From assembly GCF_958979055.1 (NCBI RefSeq), contig NC_084886.1, forward strand, positions 39,948,154-40,012,153: a DNA stretch of 64,000 nucleotides, read 5' to 3'. Of the stretch, positions 1 to 10,965 are shown in pieces. The notes beneath the pieces are model-generated. The model did not search any database. It was not told the origin of the DNA and worked only from the letters and a program-made list of their open reading frames with translations. The position numbers and the translations under genes are program-made. Within the stretch, counting starts at the first letter, position 1. Every line of letters begins with the position of its first letter. The DNA comes from Alnus glutinosa (Eukaryota; Streptophyta; Magnoliopsida; Fagales; Betulaceae).

Positions 1-1343
1 TAGCTATATTGAAATGAATCTTCATTTTACATTATCTTTGCCACACATTATGAGGAAATCAAGCTTTGCCAGACATGTGACTCATCAAGTCCACACTTGT
101 CTTCTTCCAATGCACTGCTTTACTAAATCCCTTTCATTTAGTCTATTATATTCTTTTTTCATTTAGTCTATTATATACTTTTATTTTTATTTTTATATAT
201 ATAAAAATAAAAATTTGGGCAACTTCATAATTTTTTTTTAGGAATTTTGGGGGGGGGGGGGGGGGGGGGGAGGGGGGCATAGCCCCTGTCGGCCCCCCCT
301 TCCTTCGTCATTGCTGATAGGAAAATGTAAATTTAATTAATTAATCAATACTTTAACACTTTTCCTCACAAGTGGGCTCAAACTTCACTTTAATAGGTGA
401 GGCCCAACACGTAGAATAATAAATTGAAATGTGGTGAATTAAGAGTCAAGGTTCGAACTCATAATCTTTGACTCTAATACCATGGTAAATCATCACTTAT
501 CCCAAGTAAAGGTTGAACACAAAACACAATCATCTCAAGAAATTAACCTTCCTTATGGTATTCAGTCGATCCAAAATTAAGCTCTCAAGAAAACCGGCAC
601 AATCATCTCGATATCCTTCTCTTCTTAAGACATATATTTCACCAGCCTTTTAAATTTGGTAAAGTTGATATATATTGATCGAGTCCAGCAATTTGACAGA
701 TTGTGTCAATCGATCAATAACTTACCATTTAATTTGTAATGCTCCACGATGAAGAAGAAATTAAGATTCGTATTCTAACCTTCTATTATAACACTTGACA
801 TGGATTGTTATGTTGATAATAAATCTTGATCACATGTTTACTTAGAATTTACCCGAAAGGAAATAAGTCTACAGTACTCTACACCCTTCAAGTTGACTTT
901 CATTATATATATATATGTGTGTGTGTGTGTGTTCAATGCATGTGACATAACATTAATTCATAAATTAAAAAAAATAATAATAAAAAAAATTGACATTTTA
1001 CCAGTTTCCACTCTCCAGCTAAAACAACCAAAAACAGTGGCTATGTAATTTGGTAATGCATGAATTTTAGAAATGCTTTTTGTGTTTGATTTGAACAATA
1101 GATGTACGTACATGTTATGATGCGACACAAATGTAAAAATTATTGTTTCTTAAGATTATTTTGTGTATAAATTATTTGTTATAATTTTTGTTTTGAGAAG
1201 AGAAACAAATCGAAGGCAAAAAGCAAAAACTTTAACCAACGAAGCCAGTATATATTATTAATTAGCAAGCACAAACCAGCCAGTATTGGCTAAACACAAA
1301 ACACCATGCAAGCAACAACGATCACTCCAACTCATAAGCTAAT
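1..1343. other. 3' flank of PR-10 gene A in duplicated segment copy 1, no gene
   Basis: No convincing coding region is present. The stretch matches 20103-21403 nearly base for base, so it is the downstream flank of the duplicated PR-10 unit. It holds an antisense hAT end remnant (about 200-317) with a run of 22 G at 249-270, and a TA/TG microsatellite at 903-932. A stretch around 330-540 (containing GGTTCGAACTC) looks like a dispersed repeat common in plants. Confidence 0.7.
200..317 (-). mobile_element. hAT-type terminal remnant
   Basis: Read on the minus strand, this begins CAATGACGAAGGAAG, then a GGCCGACAGGGGCTATG block, then a long C run and AT-rich DNA. The left end of the full hAT element at 4532 has the same order: CAGAGACGGAGGAG, GGCCGGCAGGGGCCATG, C run, A/T. 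I read it as a decayed end of a related element in opposite orientation. It also occurs in copy 2 (about 20300-20395), so it predates the segmental duplication. The other end is not recognisable. Confidence 0.5.
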
Positions 1344-1927
1344 TTAGTTGTAGGCTTCAGGATTTGCCAAGAGGTAGCTCTCAATAGCCTTGAAAACTCC
1401 CGTCGCGTTTTCTTTGCCAGCCTTAAATTGATCTTCCTTGATCTCATGGTCTCCATTAGTGTAGTACTTGCTGGTGCTCTTCAAAATGGATCCTCCATCG
1501 GGGGCTGCCAGTATCTTGATCTCATTAGAGATTTTCTCAAGTTTGTCGCTCAAAGCATCACCCTCAATCACGGTGTAGCCGAATGTGAAGTTTTCCTGGT
1601 CAACCTCATCAATTCTGTGCTTCCCGTACTTGAATTGGCTGCCTGAAATACATAGAAAAAACACCTTTAATTCTTACTCGTAAAATGATAAAAAAAAAAA
1701 ATTATGCGTTAATTAATGGAGATTAATTAGGACAGAAACTAACCTTCCCCGAAGGTGATCTTCTTGATGGTTCCCGGCCCTCCGTTTCCTTCAATGTTTT
1801 CAGCACTCTTAACGGCGTGAGGTGCAACCTTTGGGATGAGGCTGTCAGCATCGAGGAAAAACGCCTTGAACAGCTTAGCCGGTGGGATAACGGAGGTGGT
1901 CTCAGCCTCGTAAGTGAAAACACCCAT
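1344..1927 (-). CDS. PR-10 / Bet v 1-type protein, gene A
   Basis: Two exons: 1927-1744 and 1642-1344, with a 101-bp GT-AG intron splitting codon 62 after its first base, the position conserved in PR-10 genes. The spliced product is 160 aa, the usual family length. It starts [20 protein letters not shown], carries the glycine-rich loop GNGGPGT at residues 47-53, and ends [11 protein letters not shown]. Family members fold as a seven-stranded sheet around a long C-terminal helix, bind hydrophobic ligands such as flavonoids or cytokinins, act in the cytosol, and are induced by pathogens or stress; many are allergens. No lesion is visible. A near copy (C) lies at 21404-22446 and genes B and D are on the same strand, so this is a cluster. 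The exact allergen orthologue cannot be named from sequence alone. Confidence 0.93.
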
Positions 1928-2039
1928 GACGAGCTGAAAGTTTCGAAATGTACGTACGTTCAGAGGAAGAATGATGAGGAGGATTGGTTGAACTCTAGAT
2001 AGTTTTTGAACTTGGGAGATATGAGTACATAGAGGGAGG

Positions 2040-2048
2040 TATTTATAG
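2040..2048 (-). promoter_or_regulatory. TATA box of PR-10 gene A
   Basis: CTATAAATA on the minus strand lies about 115 bp upstream of the ATG at 1927. The equivalent spot in gene B (18771-18780) and gene D (60477-60484) also has a TATA motif, which supports its being real. Confidence 0.65.
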
Positions 2049-2510
2049 AGTACTTTAGATCAAAGAATTTTAGGTAGTTTCAAATTTTCTTTTGGATATC
2101 CTCGATCACTATGAAACTTAAATCATAATTTTTTAAGAGAAAAATTTGTTATTTATTCAAAGAAAGCATCTTTGAAATTTTTCAATATAAACGACAAAAA
2201 CCCTATTGATTCCAGGTGCTGAAGTAATTAGCCTCAATCCTTTCCTCAATATCAAACAAAATAGCTCTTGTATACATGTGAAGAGAACAAAAGTAGGGAT
2301 CACGAGGGCTAACCATAGTTAGAGTAAAGGAAACTTCACCTACTTCTTATATTTTGGAATTTTTGCAAGCACATCAGTTTAAAAAGATGTAATATCGGGT
2401 TTGATCACATAGATATTTTAAAAGTTTGCATTATCACCCATCCACTAGTATTAGCATAAGATGCCATAATCCCCAAAATAATCATGCATGTTTTACAAAA
2501 AAAAATAATA

Positions 2511-2821
2511 GGAGTATTTACTTTTTTTCTCCACGTGAACTACCGGCCATTGTCAACATGTCACTACGAACATACATCTCGACCATAAGAGAGCATTCAA
2601 CTATAATTTTTGTACCTTTACTCGGTCCCCTTCCGTCAGAGAATCTCATTAAATCGGACAGAATATGTAATTTTTAGACGTTCTGGGGTGGCCGCGAGCC
2701 ACCCGGAACCTCCTCTAGGGGTAGCTTGTGGGCTACCCCCAGCATAAGGGGTGGCCGGAGCCACCTTTGGGGGTGGTTTGCAAGCCACCCCCTTGTTTTG
2801 CTTTTTCTTTTTCTTTTTTTC

Positions 2822-2852
<31 letters not shown>

Positions 2853-3046
2853 TGTTTAATTTTGAGGGTATTTTTTGTAAATTTTGATTTTAAGTAGGGT
2901 ATTTCAGTCTTTTCATGAATTTAACTAACAGAAGGGGGTAAAGGTACAGAAATGATAGTTAAATGCTCTTTTATGGTTGAGGTGTCAGTTCGTGACAGCA
3001 TGTTGACAATTGCCGGTAGTTTATGGGGCGAAAATGTAATTACTCC
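2511..3046. mobile_element. Mutator-type MITE with long terminal inverted repeats
   Basis: The ends are inverted copies of each other for about 110 bp: the left starts GGAGTATTTAC and the right, reversed, starts GGAGTAATTAC. Further shared blocks include ACTACCGGC, ATTGTCAACATG and GAGCATT. It is flanked by a 9-bp direct repeat AAAATAATA (2502-2510 and 3047-3055), the target-duplication length of Mutator-like elements. Duplicated copy 2 lacks it near 23020, where a single AAAATAATA-like site is present. No transposase is encoded. Confidence 0.85.
2685..2792. repeat. Cluster of four GC-rich hairpins inside the MITE
   Basis: Four perfect or near-perfect inverted repeats follow one another: GGGTGGC/GCCACCC (2686-2704), GGGGTAGC/GCTACCCC (2718-2739), GGTGGC/GCCACC (2750-2765), and a 24-bp palindrome with one mismatch at 2769-2792 built on GGGGGTGG. 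The block is far richer in GC than its surroundings. Confidence 0.75.
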
Positions 3047-3055
3047 AAAATAATA

Positions 3056-4522
3056 AGAAGAAGAACACAAGCCATGGCTGTGGGTGATGTGATCCATGAC
3101 CAAGGTCCGTGGACCTACGGCTAAGGCCGGTCACAACGATAGAGCTTTTTTTTCTATTTTACTTTATTTTGGTTTTTTTTAATTAAGGGTAATTTTGTAT
3201 TTTTATTAGTCTTACAAGGATATAATAGACATTTCACCTGTTTATTGTCTGATTTAATGCTAAAACCTAATGGTAAGGGTATTGACATTACAAACTTTTA
3301 AAATATGGAAACCCGAGATTGAAGCTTTTTAAATTTTAAGGGTATGCTTGCTAAAGTGTCAAAACATCATGGAAGTAAGTAAAGTTTTTCCTATAGTAGG
3401 TTAAAACAAAAAAAAAAAAAGTGAGGAACGTCAAATTTTTCTACTTGCATTGTTTGAACTTTATATTGCTTAATATGCTTAAAGAGAAACCATCCTTAAT
3501 TTTGTGATTGTTTGTGTGTTAAATTTACGTATTTGTCGGATATTCCTATGCGTTTATATGTAACGTACCTATGCTTATTTTTGGACTATAAAACAGTTGG
3601 GTACCCATTTTTGTTCAAAAGCTTTTACTAGATGTTCACCATTTTGCAATTTGGCAGGACTTAAAATTTTTTACATTGATTCAATGATGGCTGCCGCAAG
3701 CCAGCAAAGGGCAATAAACCTTTTCTTCATTCAACAGCAACCTTCATTTATTTTACTGTTCTCTTCTTCCATGCTTTCACAAACCTTGAAACTTATATTT
3801 CATGGCATATAAACAAAGAAGAAGATCGATCTAGAAGTGATTATTAGGTCCACAAAAATGAAAATATTTTGTCGGTCCAACAGATTTCTTTTTAAATTAT
3901 GAAAAAAAATTTTAATTGCTAAGAAAAGATCTACAAGAACAGCAAACCGTAAGACAAAAAAACCAAAAAAAAAAAAAACCCCAAGAATTACGAGCCTCAG
4001 GAAGGATTAACTTAATTGGTAAGGAGCTTACTCATATGGTTGGTGAAGGGGAGATATGAGTTTGAGTCTCTCTCAATTTCTTAAATTTCTATGTGGCGTG
4101 GTTCCTCAAACCAACAAACCAATTTCTATGCACCAAATGTTATGAGATGCCATACCATATAGACTCTAGGAGATGAAAGGGGTGATGTATTGCATTACTA
4201 ATTAACCCCTACTCACTGCTCTCTATCACTATGCCCTTGGTTACCTCTTGGTGGAGACTATAATTACAAGAGAAACAGGGAAAAAAAAAAATTGTGGGTA
4301 CAATCATAAGTTGCAAAGGAAAAATTGGGATTTAAGCTTTCTGCCTCTGCCACTGTCAGAAAGTTTGAATGACCTTTGACTCTTTATCGATGAAGGTCAT
4401 TTCTGTATGACCTCTGCCCATAAAGGATCAGAGTAGAAGTGTCGGAAAAGATATGTGTCTTCATCCTAGCCAGACGAAGACACCTTCCTTCAACAAGTGA
4501 AAATGGAACTCCAACCGAGAGT
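3056..4522. other. Upstream flank of PR-10 A, no gene
   Basis: This stretch matches 23030-24530 of the duplicated segment with small indels. I see no gene. Short ORFs here are not conserved between the two copies. It contains the SINE-like piece at 4008-4130. Confidence 0.6.
4008..4130 (+). mobile_element. Possible tRNA-derived SINE
   Basis: An A-box-like stretch (TTAATTGGTAAGGAGC, near 4012-4026) and a B-box-like stretch (GTTTGAGTCTC, 4060-4070) are spaced as in tRNA-derived SINEs. The same piece occurs in copy 2 (24028-24140). There is no clear poly-A tail or target duplication, so the call is tentative. Confidence 0.35.
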
Positions 4523-4531
4523 CTCAAAGAG

Positions 4532-7500
4532 ACAGAGACGGAGGAGAAGGGACGGCCGGCAGGGGCCATGCCCCCCCCCCCCCCCCCCAACTTTTTTGAA
4601 AAAAAATAAAATTATAAGGATAAAAAAAAATCCTAAAAATTAAAAATTAAAAATTAGCCCATTGGCCCCTTCTCAATTTGTTGGCCCTTACCCAATTAAT
4701 TTTTGTTCCTTAACCAAATAAACCTAAAAAAAAAAGCCTAAATCCACAAATTTGTAGACTTGTAGTCTCTAGACATCAAAAACCGACAAGCACATAATTA
4801 AGGGGGGCGTTTCCAGTTCCAACACAGCCAAACAACTCAAATTCTAAAACAAAAATATTTAATAAAAAAAAAATTGAAACAAGAATATCTCTGTACTTTT
4901 CTCCACCCCTTAGCTGACCCACTGCAGTTTTCAGTTTGCACACCAAATCCGACACCACGGCCAAGCAGTAAGCACACCATTATCGCTTTGCACATCAGGT
5001 CCACGACACCATGGTAATCTGCTCATATTTTTTGGTGATGATAACTATTTATGACCTTTTGTTTTGTTTGCTTTCGCCTTTCTGAGGAAGGAGAGGAGAC
5101 TAGGAGAGCTGAGAGAGTCTAACTATTGAAAACAAGTTTTTTTAAAAAAAAAAATTTAAAAATTTAAAATTTTTATTTTTATTTTTATTTTTATTTTTAT
5201 TTTTATTTTTTTTATTTTTTTTATTTTTTTTATGGAAGTCTCTAGACACTAGAAAACTGAAAAATTATTGTGTATTTGTGTACTTTCAACTTTGTGACTT
5301 GACTTGTCCCTTGAAAAAGCTGTAAGCTATTGTGACGTTTGTCACTATAGAGTCCAAATATAAATAATTAAATTTAAGTTTTTGTGGGATAATCCCTTCA
5401 TAGAGTGAAGTGGCTTCTTTTGTGACGTTTCTCTAGACTAATTAGACTAGAAAAAAATTATTTTTTGTTCTCTATATCGAAAAAGTTGATAGAATGATGC
5501 TGTGATAGTGATATGTATAATACCCTTTTTGAAACCAAAATAGATATTGAAGATTGGCGCTCCTTTTGTTCGAGTGCAAATGGCAGTTAATACCTTGTGT
5601 GATTAAGAACTTGATTTGCCACCCATGCTTACTGAACAACAGACTTCAGATTCAAATAACAGATACCCTTTTGGGTAACCAAACTTGATATTGAAGATTG
5701 ATGCACCTTTTAGCGAGTGAACATACTTTGTACCTAGAAAGTTTACCAAGTTTTTTTTTTTTTAATAGGTTCTTTAATTGTTTTGTGTACTGTGTACAAA
5801 TAAAATTTTGAAAATGGTTGATTTAATCGAATTTTTACGATAAAGAACAATAATTAATTTGCAACATAGAAGCGATGCAAAATCACTCAACGCACGTCAC
5901 ACTTTTTTAGGTTAGTTTTCTAAGCTCAATTCCTAATATAAGTGGTATTGTAATTAGAATATTATGGTTATTAAATATTGAGAATATTTGTCATTATAGT
6001 TTATAAGTCTAAACAATTAATTGGAGAATTTGACATGTGAAAGCTATTATATTCTACTTTTCTAAAGACTTCAATATAACCATGTCAATTTATTTGTAGA
6101 TGATGGGAAAGCCAAATACAATACTTGAATTTTTCAAAAGAAAAAATGCACAAAGTTCAAATGCCAATGTTAGTGATACATCATCGCCAACTTCTGATAT
6201 CATAGTTTCTGAAAATTCTTCTGAAAAATCTCGAAGAGTTTACATCAATGAATTTGATATTAGTTCATTGGAGTTTGATCGTGGATTGCGTCGTCAAATA
6301 TGGGAGTATAATGTTAATCAACGGGATGAAATTCGATGAGCTTACATTCAGGCTAGTCTGTACCAATTTATCCTTGAAGAATACCCAAAATCTGAAAATC
6401 CAAATCATCTTCGTAGCTTTCAACCTTCGTGGTTCAATCTATTTCCTACATGGCTTGAATATTCGAAGAAAAAAGATGCAGCATTTTGTCTACCATGCTT
6501 TCTCTTTAATAAGCCATCTGGGCATCCTACGCAACGTATATTCACTATAAATGGATTCAAGAATTGGAAGAAAGTTAGAGATGGAAAAAATTGTGCTTTT
6601 CTCAATCATATAGGAAAAGATTCTAATTCATTTCATAGAATTGCTGAGTGGTCATATGAAGACTTGAAGAACCAGTCTCAACACATACAAAATGTGTTTG
6701 AAAATTTCACTTTGAACAAATTGCAAATAATCGACTGCAGTTAAAAGCTTCAATTGAAGTTGTTCGAATACTTGCCTTTCAAGGTATTGCTTTTAGAGGT
6801 CGGGATGAAAGTGTGAATTCAACGAATTGTGAAAATTTTCTTGAAATATTGAATTTGATAGTTTCATATAATGAACAAATTGCTGAAGTAATAGGCTAAA
6901 GCTCCAAAAAATGCCTCTTACACATCACCAATGATACAAAAAGAAATTTTACATATTTTTTCAACCAAAGTGAAGGAGACAATTTGCAAAGAAATTGGTA
7001 ATGCAAATTTTTGCATAATTGTTGATGAAGCTTGTGATGAGCCAATGAAGGAGCAAATCACTATAATTTTAAGATTTGTCGACAAAGATGGTTTTGTGTG
7101 GGAACACTTTTTTGGGCTTGTTCATGTTTCTAATATTGCGGGAGTAACCCTACAAAATAGTATATATTTTGTATTGTCTCAACATAAGTTGCGATTGAAA
7201 ATATTTGAGAGCAAGGATATGACGGCGCAAGTAACATGTGAGGTGGTTGGAATGGGTTGTAAGCTTTGGTTTCAAATGATTGTCGATATGCCTACTACAT
7301 TCATTGTTTCGCACATCGTTTGCAATTGGCATTAGTTGCGGCATCAAAGGAAGTTATTCCTATTCATCAATTTTTTTTACTAATTTGACTTTTATTGTCA
7401 ATATCGTTTGTGTCTCATGCAATCGATTTGAAGAATTGCGAATTGCTTAAACTGCTGAAATGGCTTACCTGATTGAAATTGATGTGATTCAGAGTGGAAG

Positions 7501-8782
7501 GGGACTCAATCAAATTAGTAATTTACAATGGCTAGAGATACTCGTTGGAGTTCTCACTTGAGATCAGTTTCTAGCTTGATCAAAATTTTTAGTCCAGCTT
7601 GTGAAGTTCTTCTGAAAACAATTGATGTGGGAACTACTTCTTCCCAACGAGCAGAAGCAAATCAGTTTATCAGGTAATGACTTCATTTGAATTTGTCTTC
7701 ATCTTGCACCTCATGAAAGAAACAATGCAGATCACTGATCATTTATGTCAAGAATTGCAATCAAAATCTCAAGATATTTTAAATGCCATGAATCTTGTTT
7801 CATCCACTAAAACATCTATCCAACAATATAGAGGCGATAAATGAGATGATTTACTTACCAATGTGAAGTCATTTTGTGGGAAACGCAATATAGATGTCCC
7901 AGATATGAATACTCGTTATGTTGAGAGACGAGGTTGAGCTCGCCATTAACAAGCCGACTTTACAATTGAGCAACATTATCGATTGGATATGTTTTGTACC
8001 TCAATAGATTCTCAATTGCAAGAATTAAATCGCCGGTTTAGTGAGCATGCAGTGGAGTTGCTTATTCTCGGCTCACCTCTTGATCCTCGAGCCGCATGTG
8101 AATCTTTCAGAATTAATGATATTTTTCAGTTGGTAAAAAAGTTTTATCCGCAAGACTTTATTGATTTTGAAAAGGAATAGTTGGAAATAGAACTTAACCA
8201 TTATAAGCATAATGTAGTTCAACATTCGAGTTTTCAAGCACCGTCAAATATTTTTGAATTGTGCCAATGGTTGGTTAGTACCAGAAAATCAACTATCTAC
8301 CAACTTGTTTTTCGAGTTATTGTACTTGTGCTTACTCTTCCCGTTTCTAACGCAACTACAGAACGAGCATTTTCAGCCATGAATATTGTCAAAATTAGGC
8401 TTCGCAACAAAATTGAAGATGAGTTTCTGATGAATTCTCTAATGGTGTATATCGAAAGAGAAGTTGCTGCAACAATTAGCATAGATTCAATCATAGATGG
8501 TTTTCGGGATTCAAAAACACGATGAGTTCCATTTTAATAGGTGTTTTGGCTGAAATTTAATGTATTATGAAACACATATTTTGTATATTTTCTTTTGTTT
8601 TGTTTTGTATTTTTTTTTTGTCAAAACAAAATTGATTAATTTCGTCTTTATATATTTATTTCATCTTCAATCTTTATATATTTCTTATTCATGCTTTGAC
8701 CCCTACTCCTATTTTAATATATTTGTAATTTATGCCTTAACGGCTTGACCTCTGCCCAAAATACTTTTTGGCTCTGTCCTTG
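4532..8782 (+). mobile_element. hAT transposon with decayed ZMYM1-like transposase
   Basis: CTCAAAGAG at 4523-4531 is repeated at 8783-8791, fitting the 8-bp target duplication of hAT elements plus one chance base. The ends are imperfect inverted repeats: ACAGAGACGGAG on the left, and CAAGGACAGAG when the right end is reversed. Duplicated copy 2 has a single CTCAAAGAG at the matching place (about 24541) and no element. The interior carries a broken hAT transposase. About 1.5 kb of noncoding AT-rich DNA, including an 18-C run at 4571-4588, lies between the left end and the ORF. Confidence 0.85.
6100..8525 (+). pseudogene. hAT transposase, ZMYM1-like (TTF zinc finger, DUF4371, hAT dimerisation)
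   Basis: The start MMGKPNTILEFFKRK and then DISSLEFDRGLRRQIWEYN are characteristic of the N-terminus of plant hAT proteins annotated as zinc finger MYM-type 1-like. After 79 codons a TGA (6337-6339) interrupts the frame; the same frame continues with family sequence ending in the TTF-finger signature DAAFCLPCFLF near 6475-6510. Later pieces show the DUF4371-like core (6931-7335, CIIVDEACDEPMKEQI) and the C-terminal dimerisation domain (7983-8525) with NATTERAFSAMNIVK. A TAG at 8178-8180 and several frameshifts separate the pieces. In life the protein would cut and paste hAT elements as a dimer; this copy is inactive. Confidence 0.85.
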
Positions 8783-9084
8783 CTCAAAGAGGTGGGTTGA
8801 AATTCTATAAAATACAAGGGGTAACCTCTGCCAACGTCTCCTAATTTCGTCAGAAATGAGAGCCTATGCAGTCCTAAGAAAAAATACAATAATAATAATA
8901 ATAATAATAATATTAAAGAGCAACAACCACTATGTATTGCCAGCGGGATAGGGGCCTTTAGTCTCAGCTATTAAGGCCCCCAAAAGAACATGCTCATGGG
9001 CTGTTGGGTTCGCTCCCAGGTCTAGAAGCAAATTACATACTTCTACACAGCCGTTGATAGATCTCCAACACCTCTGATACAAAA
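8783..9084. other. Continuation of duplicated segment copy 1, no gene
   Basis: This matches about 24720-25083, including a shared block from GGGGCCTTTAGTCTCA to the site of the next insertion. An AAT microsatellite lies at 8887-8911. I see no coding potential. Confidence 0.6.
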
Positions 9085-9095
9085 AATTCATCAAT

Positions 9096-10184
9096 AAAAA
9101 AAAAATGTAACATCTTTTATCCCGAACTCTCATGAACCCCTCCCCTTTCTCTATTCTCTCTCCTGCAAAGCCCACCATGGGAGAGAAAGCTTCTCTATCT
9201 CCCCCCCTCCCTTGCCTCCCTTTTCTTCCTCTTTCCATCCTTTTCATCACAGCTTATGTCTCCTTTGAGGTATTATCCAGCTAGAGTTTTCTATAGCTTT
9301 TTCTAAGCTAGAGTTTTCTCTAGCTGGACTGGACTCGTGCGCCTCCTACCACTCTTGGCTGAGGAATCACTAGTATTTTGAAGTTCTTAGATCTGATGTT
9401 TTTCAACTTAGATCAACTAACTTCAAGAGGCCTTTTCACCATACGCTCCACACCATCGGATTCCCAACTCTTTCCCCTTAAATTCACCATCAGCAGGTTT
9501 GTCTGTTGGCACTCACGCGCTAGAGTGTGCACTCCACGCGGTAGAGTCTGATGCCATGCAAGCTGATCTCCACTACAATTAGCCATTAGCACCAACCCCA
9601 AGCAATGGTTATACCGCCACCAATACTCTATAACAAGTTTTATATTTTCTGTATTTATTTTGTTCGTGGTTGGGTTTTGGTTTCTCTTGAAGAACCATTT
9701 TTTATGAACTTTGATCTTATAATTGTTGTGCTTGTTCATTCTCACCCCCTGCAAAGGGATTGTTACTAACAAATCAAAATCAGTGCCCGCCCAACCCTTA
9801 CAAAAGGGTTGTTTCATAGGACAGGGTTGAAGGTCTTTGCACGGGTCATGCCCCTATTCATTGCTGGTTTGGTTTGTTCTTTGCCTTATGCGGGCAGATC
9901 CTCGGCTTTGTTCAAGGTTGATAGGGCCGAAACCTTTTTGATTCTTCTGGAATTGAAAACTCACCATTCATTCCTTCGTTACTACTTTGGCACTGCTATA
10001 TTAGATTGGGGTTTTTTGTTGGGATGCCTACCCTTTTGCATTCTTGTTTGTAATATATGTTTTAGATTCTACTTTGTTGTTTTCATTTTGTTAAGCTTTG
10101 GTATGTCAAGCATTTAGTTTGTAATTTTGTTTTCAAGTATCTATAAAAAAAAATAAAAATAAAAAGTAAAGAAAAAATAAAAAC
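9096..10184 (+). mobile_element. Non-autonomous LINE-type retroposon
   Basis: The insert is flanked by an 11-bp direct repeat AATTCATCAAT (9085-9095 and 10185-10195). It ends in an A-rich tail after TATCTATAAAAAAAAA (from about 10138), as expected for target-primed insertion. Copy 2 has the uninterrupted site at 25073-25083. The body has a pyrimidine-rich 5' part and a T-rich 3' part like a LINE 3' UTR, with no reverse transcriptase between, so it is probably an internally deleted element. Confidence 0.7.
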
Positions 10185-10195
10185 AATTCATCAAT

Positions 10196-10469
10196 CATAC
10201 GTGAGTACTTATTTTCTTTTATCCCCTAAATGGAAGACACTCACATGGTCTTAAATTTGTTTTCTAGTTGGCAGATTCACCATATTAGTAGAGTCGCTAA
10301 TAATGTTGCGCATGGCTTAGCAAAGGATGCCTTGAAACATATTATAGATCAGGTTTGGCTTGAAGAAATTCCTAGATGTATATGTGACGTTGTTTTGTTA
10401 GAGCAATTTACTTGATTTTCTTGAATGAGAAATAAAAGTGTTATATCTTTATTTCAAAAAATAAAAAAT
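10196..10469 (+). pseudogene. LINE RNase H C-terminal fragment
   Basis: The frame 10230-10415 reads as the end of a plant L1-type RNase H domain, with the signature NNVAHGLAKDAL and a short acidic end, then a stop. A short 3' UTR and A-rich tail follow (10456-10469). The same fragment occurs in copy 2 (about 25084-25189), where it is cut short by a MITE. The rest of this LINE is absent. Confidence 0.65.
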
Positions 10470-10550
10470 GCAGAATGATCCATCCCAAATCGAATGATAA
10501 TTTTAAAAGTCATGTTACATATAAAAGTCTTGCATATAACATTACTCGTC

Positions 10551-10577
10551 ATATATATATATATATATAAATATAAT

Positions 10578-10620
<43 letters not shown>
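10551..10620. repeat. AT microsatellite
   Basis: An almost pure AT dinucleotide array, broken once by ATAATTAC. It encodes nothing. Confidence 0.9.
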
Positions 10621-10623
<3 letters not shown>

Positions 10624-10965
10624 CATATCTATATATATTATTACATATCTCAAAGCTTAGAAATATAGAAAACCTGGGTTTGGGGCTACATGCTAAGTAA
10701 TCCTAGTTCACCATTTAAATCCCTAAATAGTAAACACCCTCATTATTATAGATATTATAAAAATCAACTGAATTTGATAAAATCCTAACCGTCTAAAACC
10801 TTTGTTTGTAATGGCCCTGATTTGCAGACGAATTAATTATTGGTTGTAATGTATGAATGAACCCATGCCAAATGCAGAAGATACAAAATTAAGCTCTCAA
10901 GAAAACGGGCGTAATTATCTCTAGACATCCATATCAGATATCTTTTTTTCTTCTCAAAACACAAG
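10621..10965. other. Intergenic, with a small extra copy of PR-10 3' flank sequence
   Basis: No gene is visible. About 10882-10950 resembles 563-640 (shared AAAATTAAGCTCTCAAGAAAA), which is part of the PR-10 downstream flank. This suggests a third, very short remnant of the duplicated unit. Confidence 0.4.

Larger units (their letters stand above)
1..9085. repeat. Segmental duplication, copy 1 (interrupted)
   Basis: Base 1 onward matches base 20103 onward (both open TAGCTATATTGAAATGAATC), and similarity runs on through the PR-10 gene to the sequence just before 4532. It resumes at 8783-9085 against about 24715-25083. The copy is interrupted by the MITE at 2511-3046 and the hAT element at 4532-8782. 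The retroposon at 9096-10184 separates it from a final matching block at 10196-10280. The left edge lies outside the window. Confidence 0.85.
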
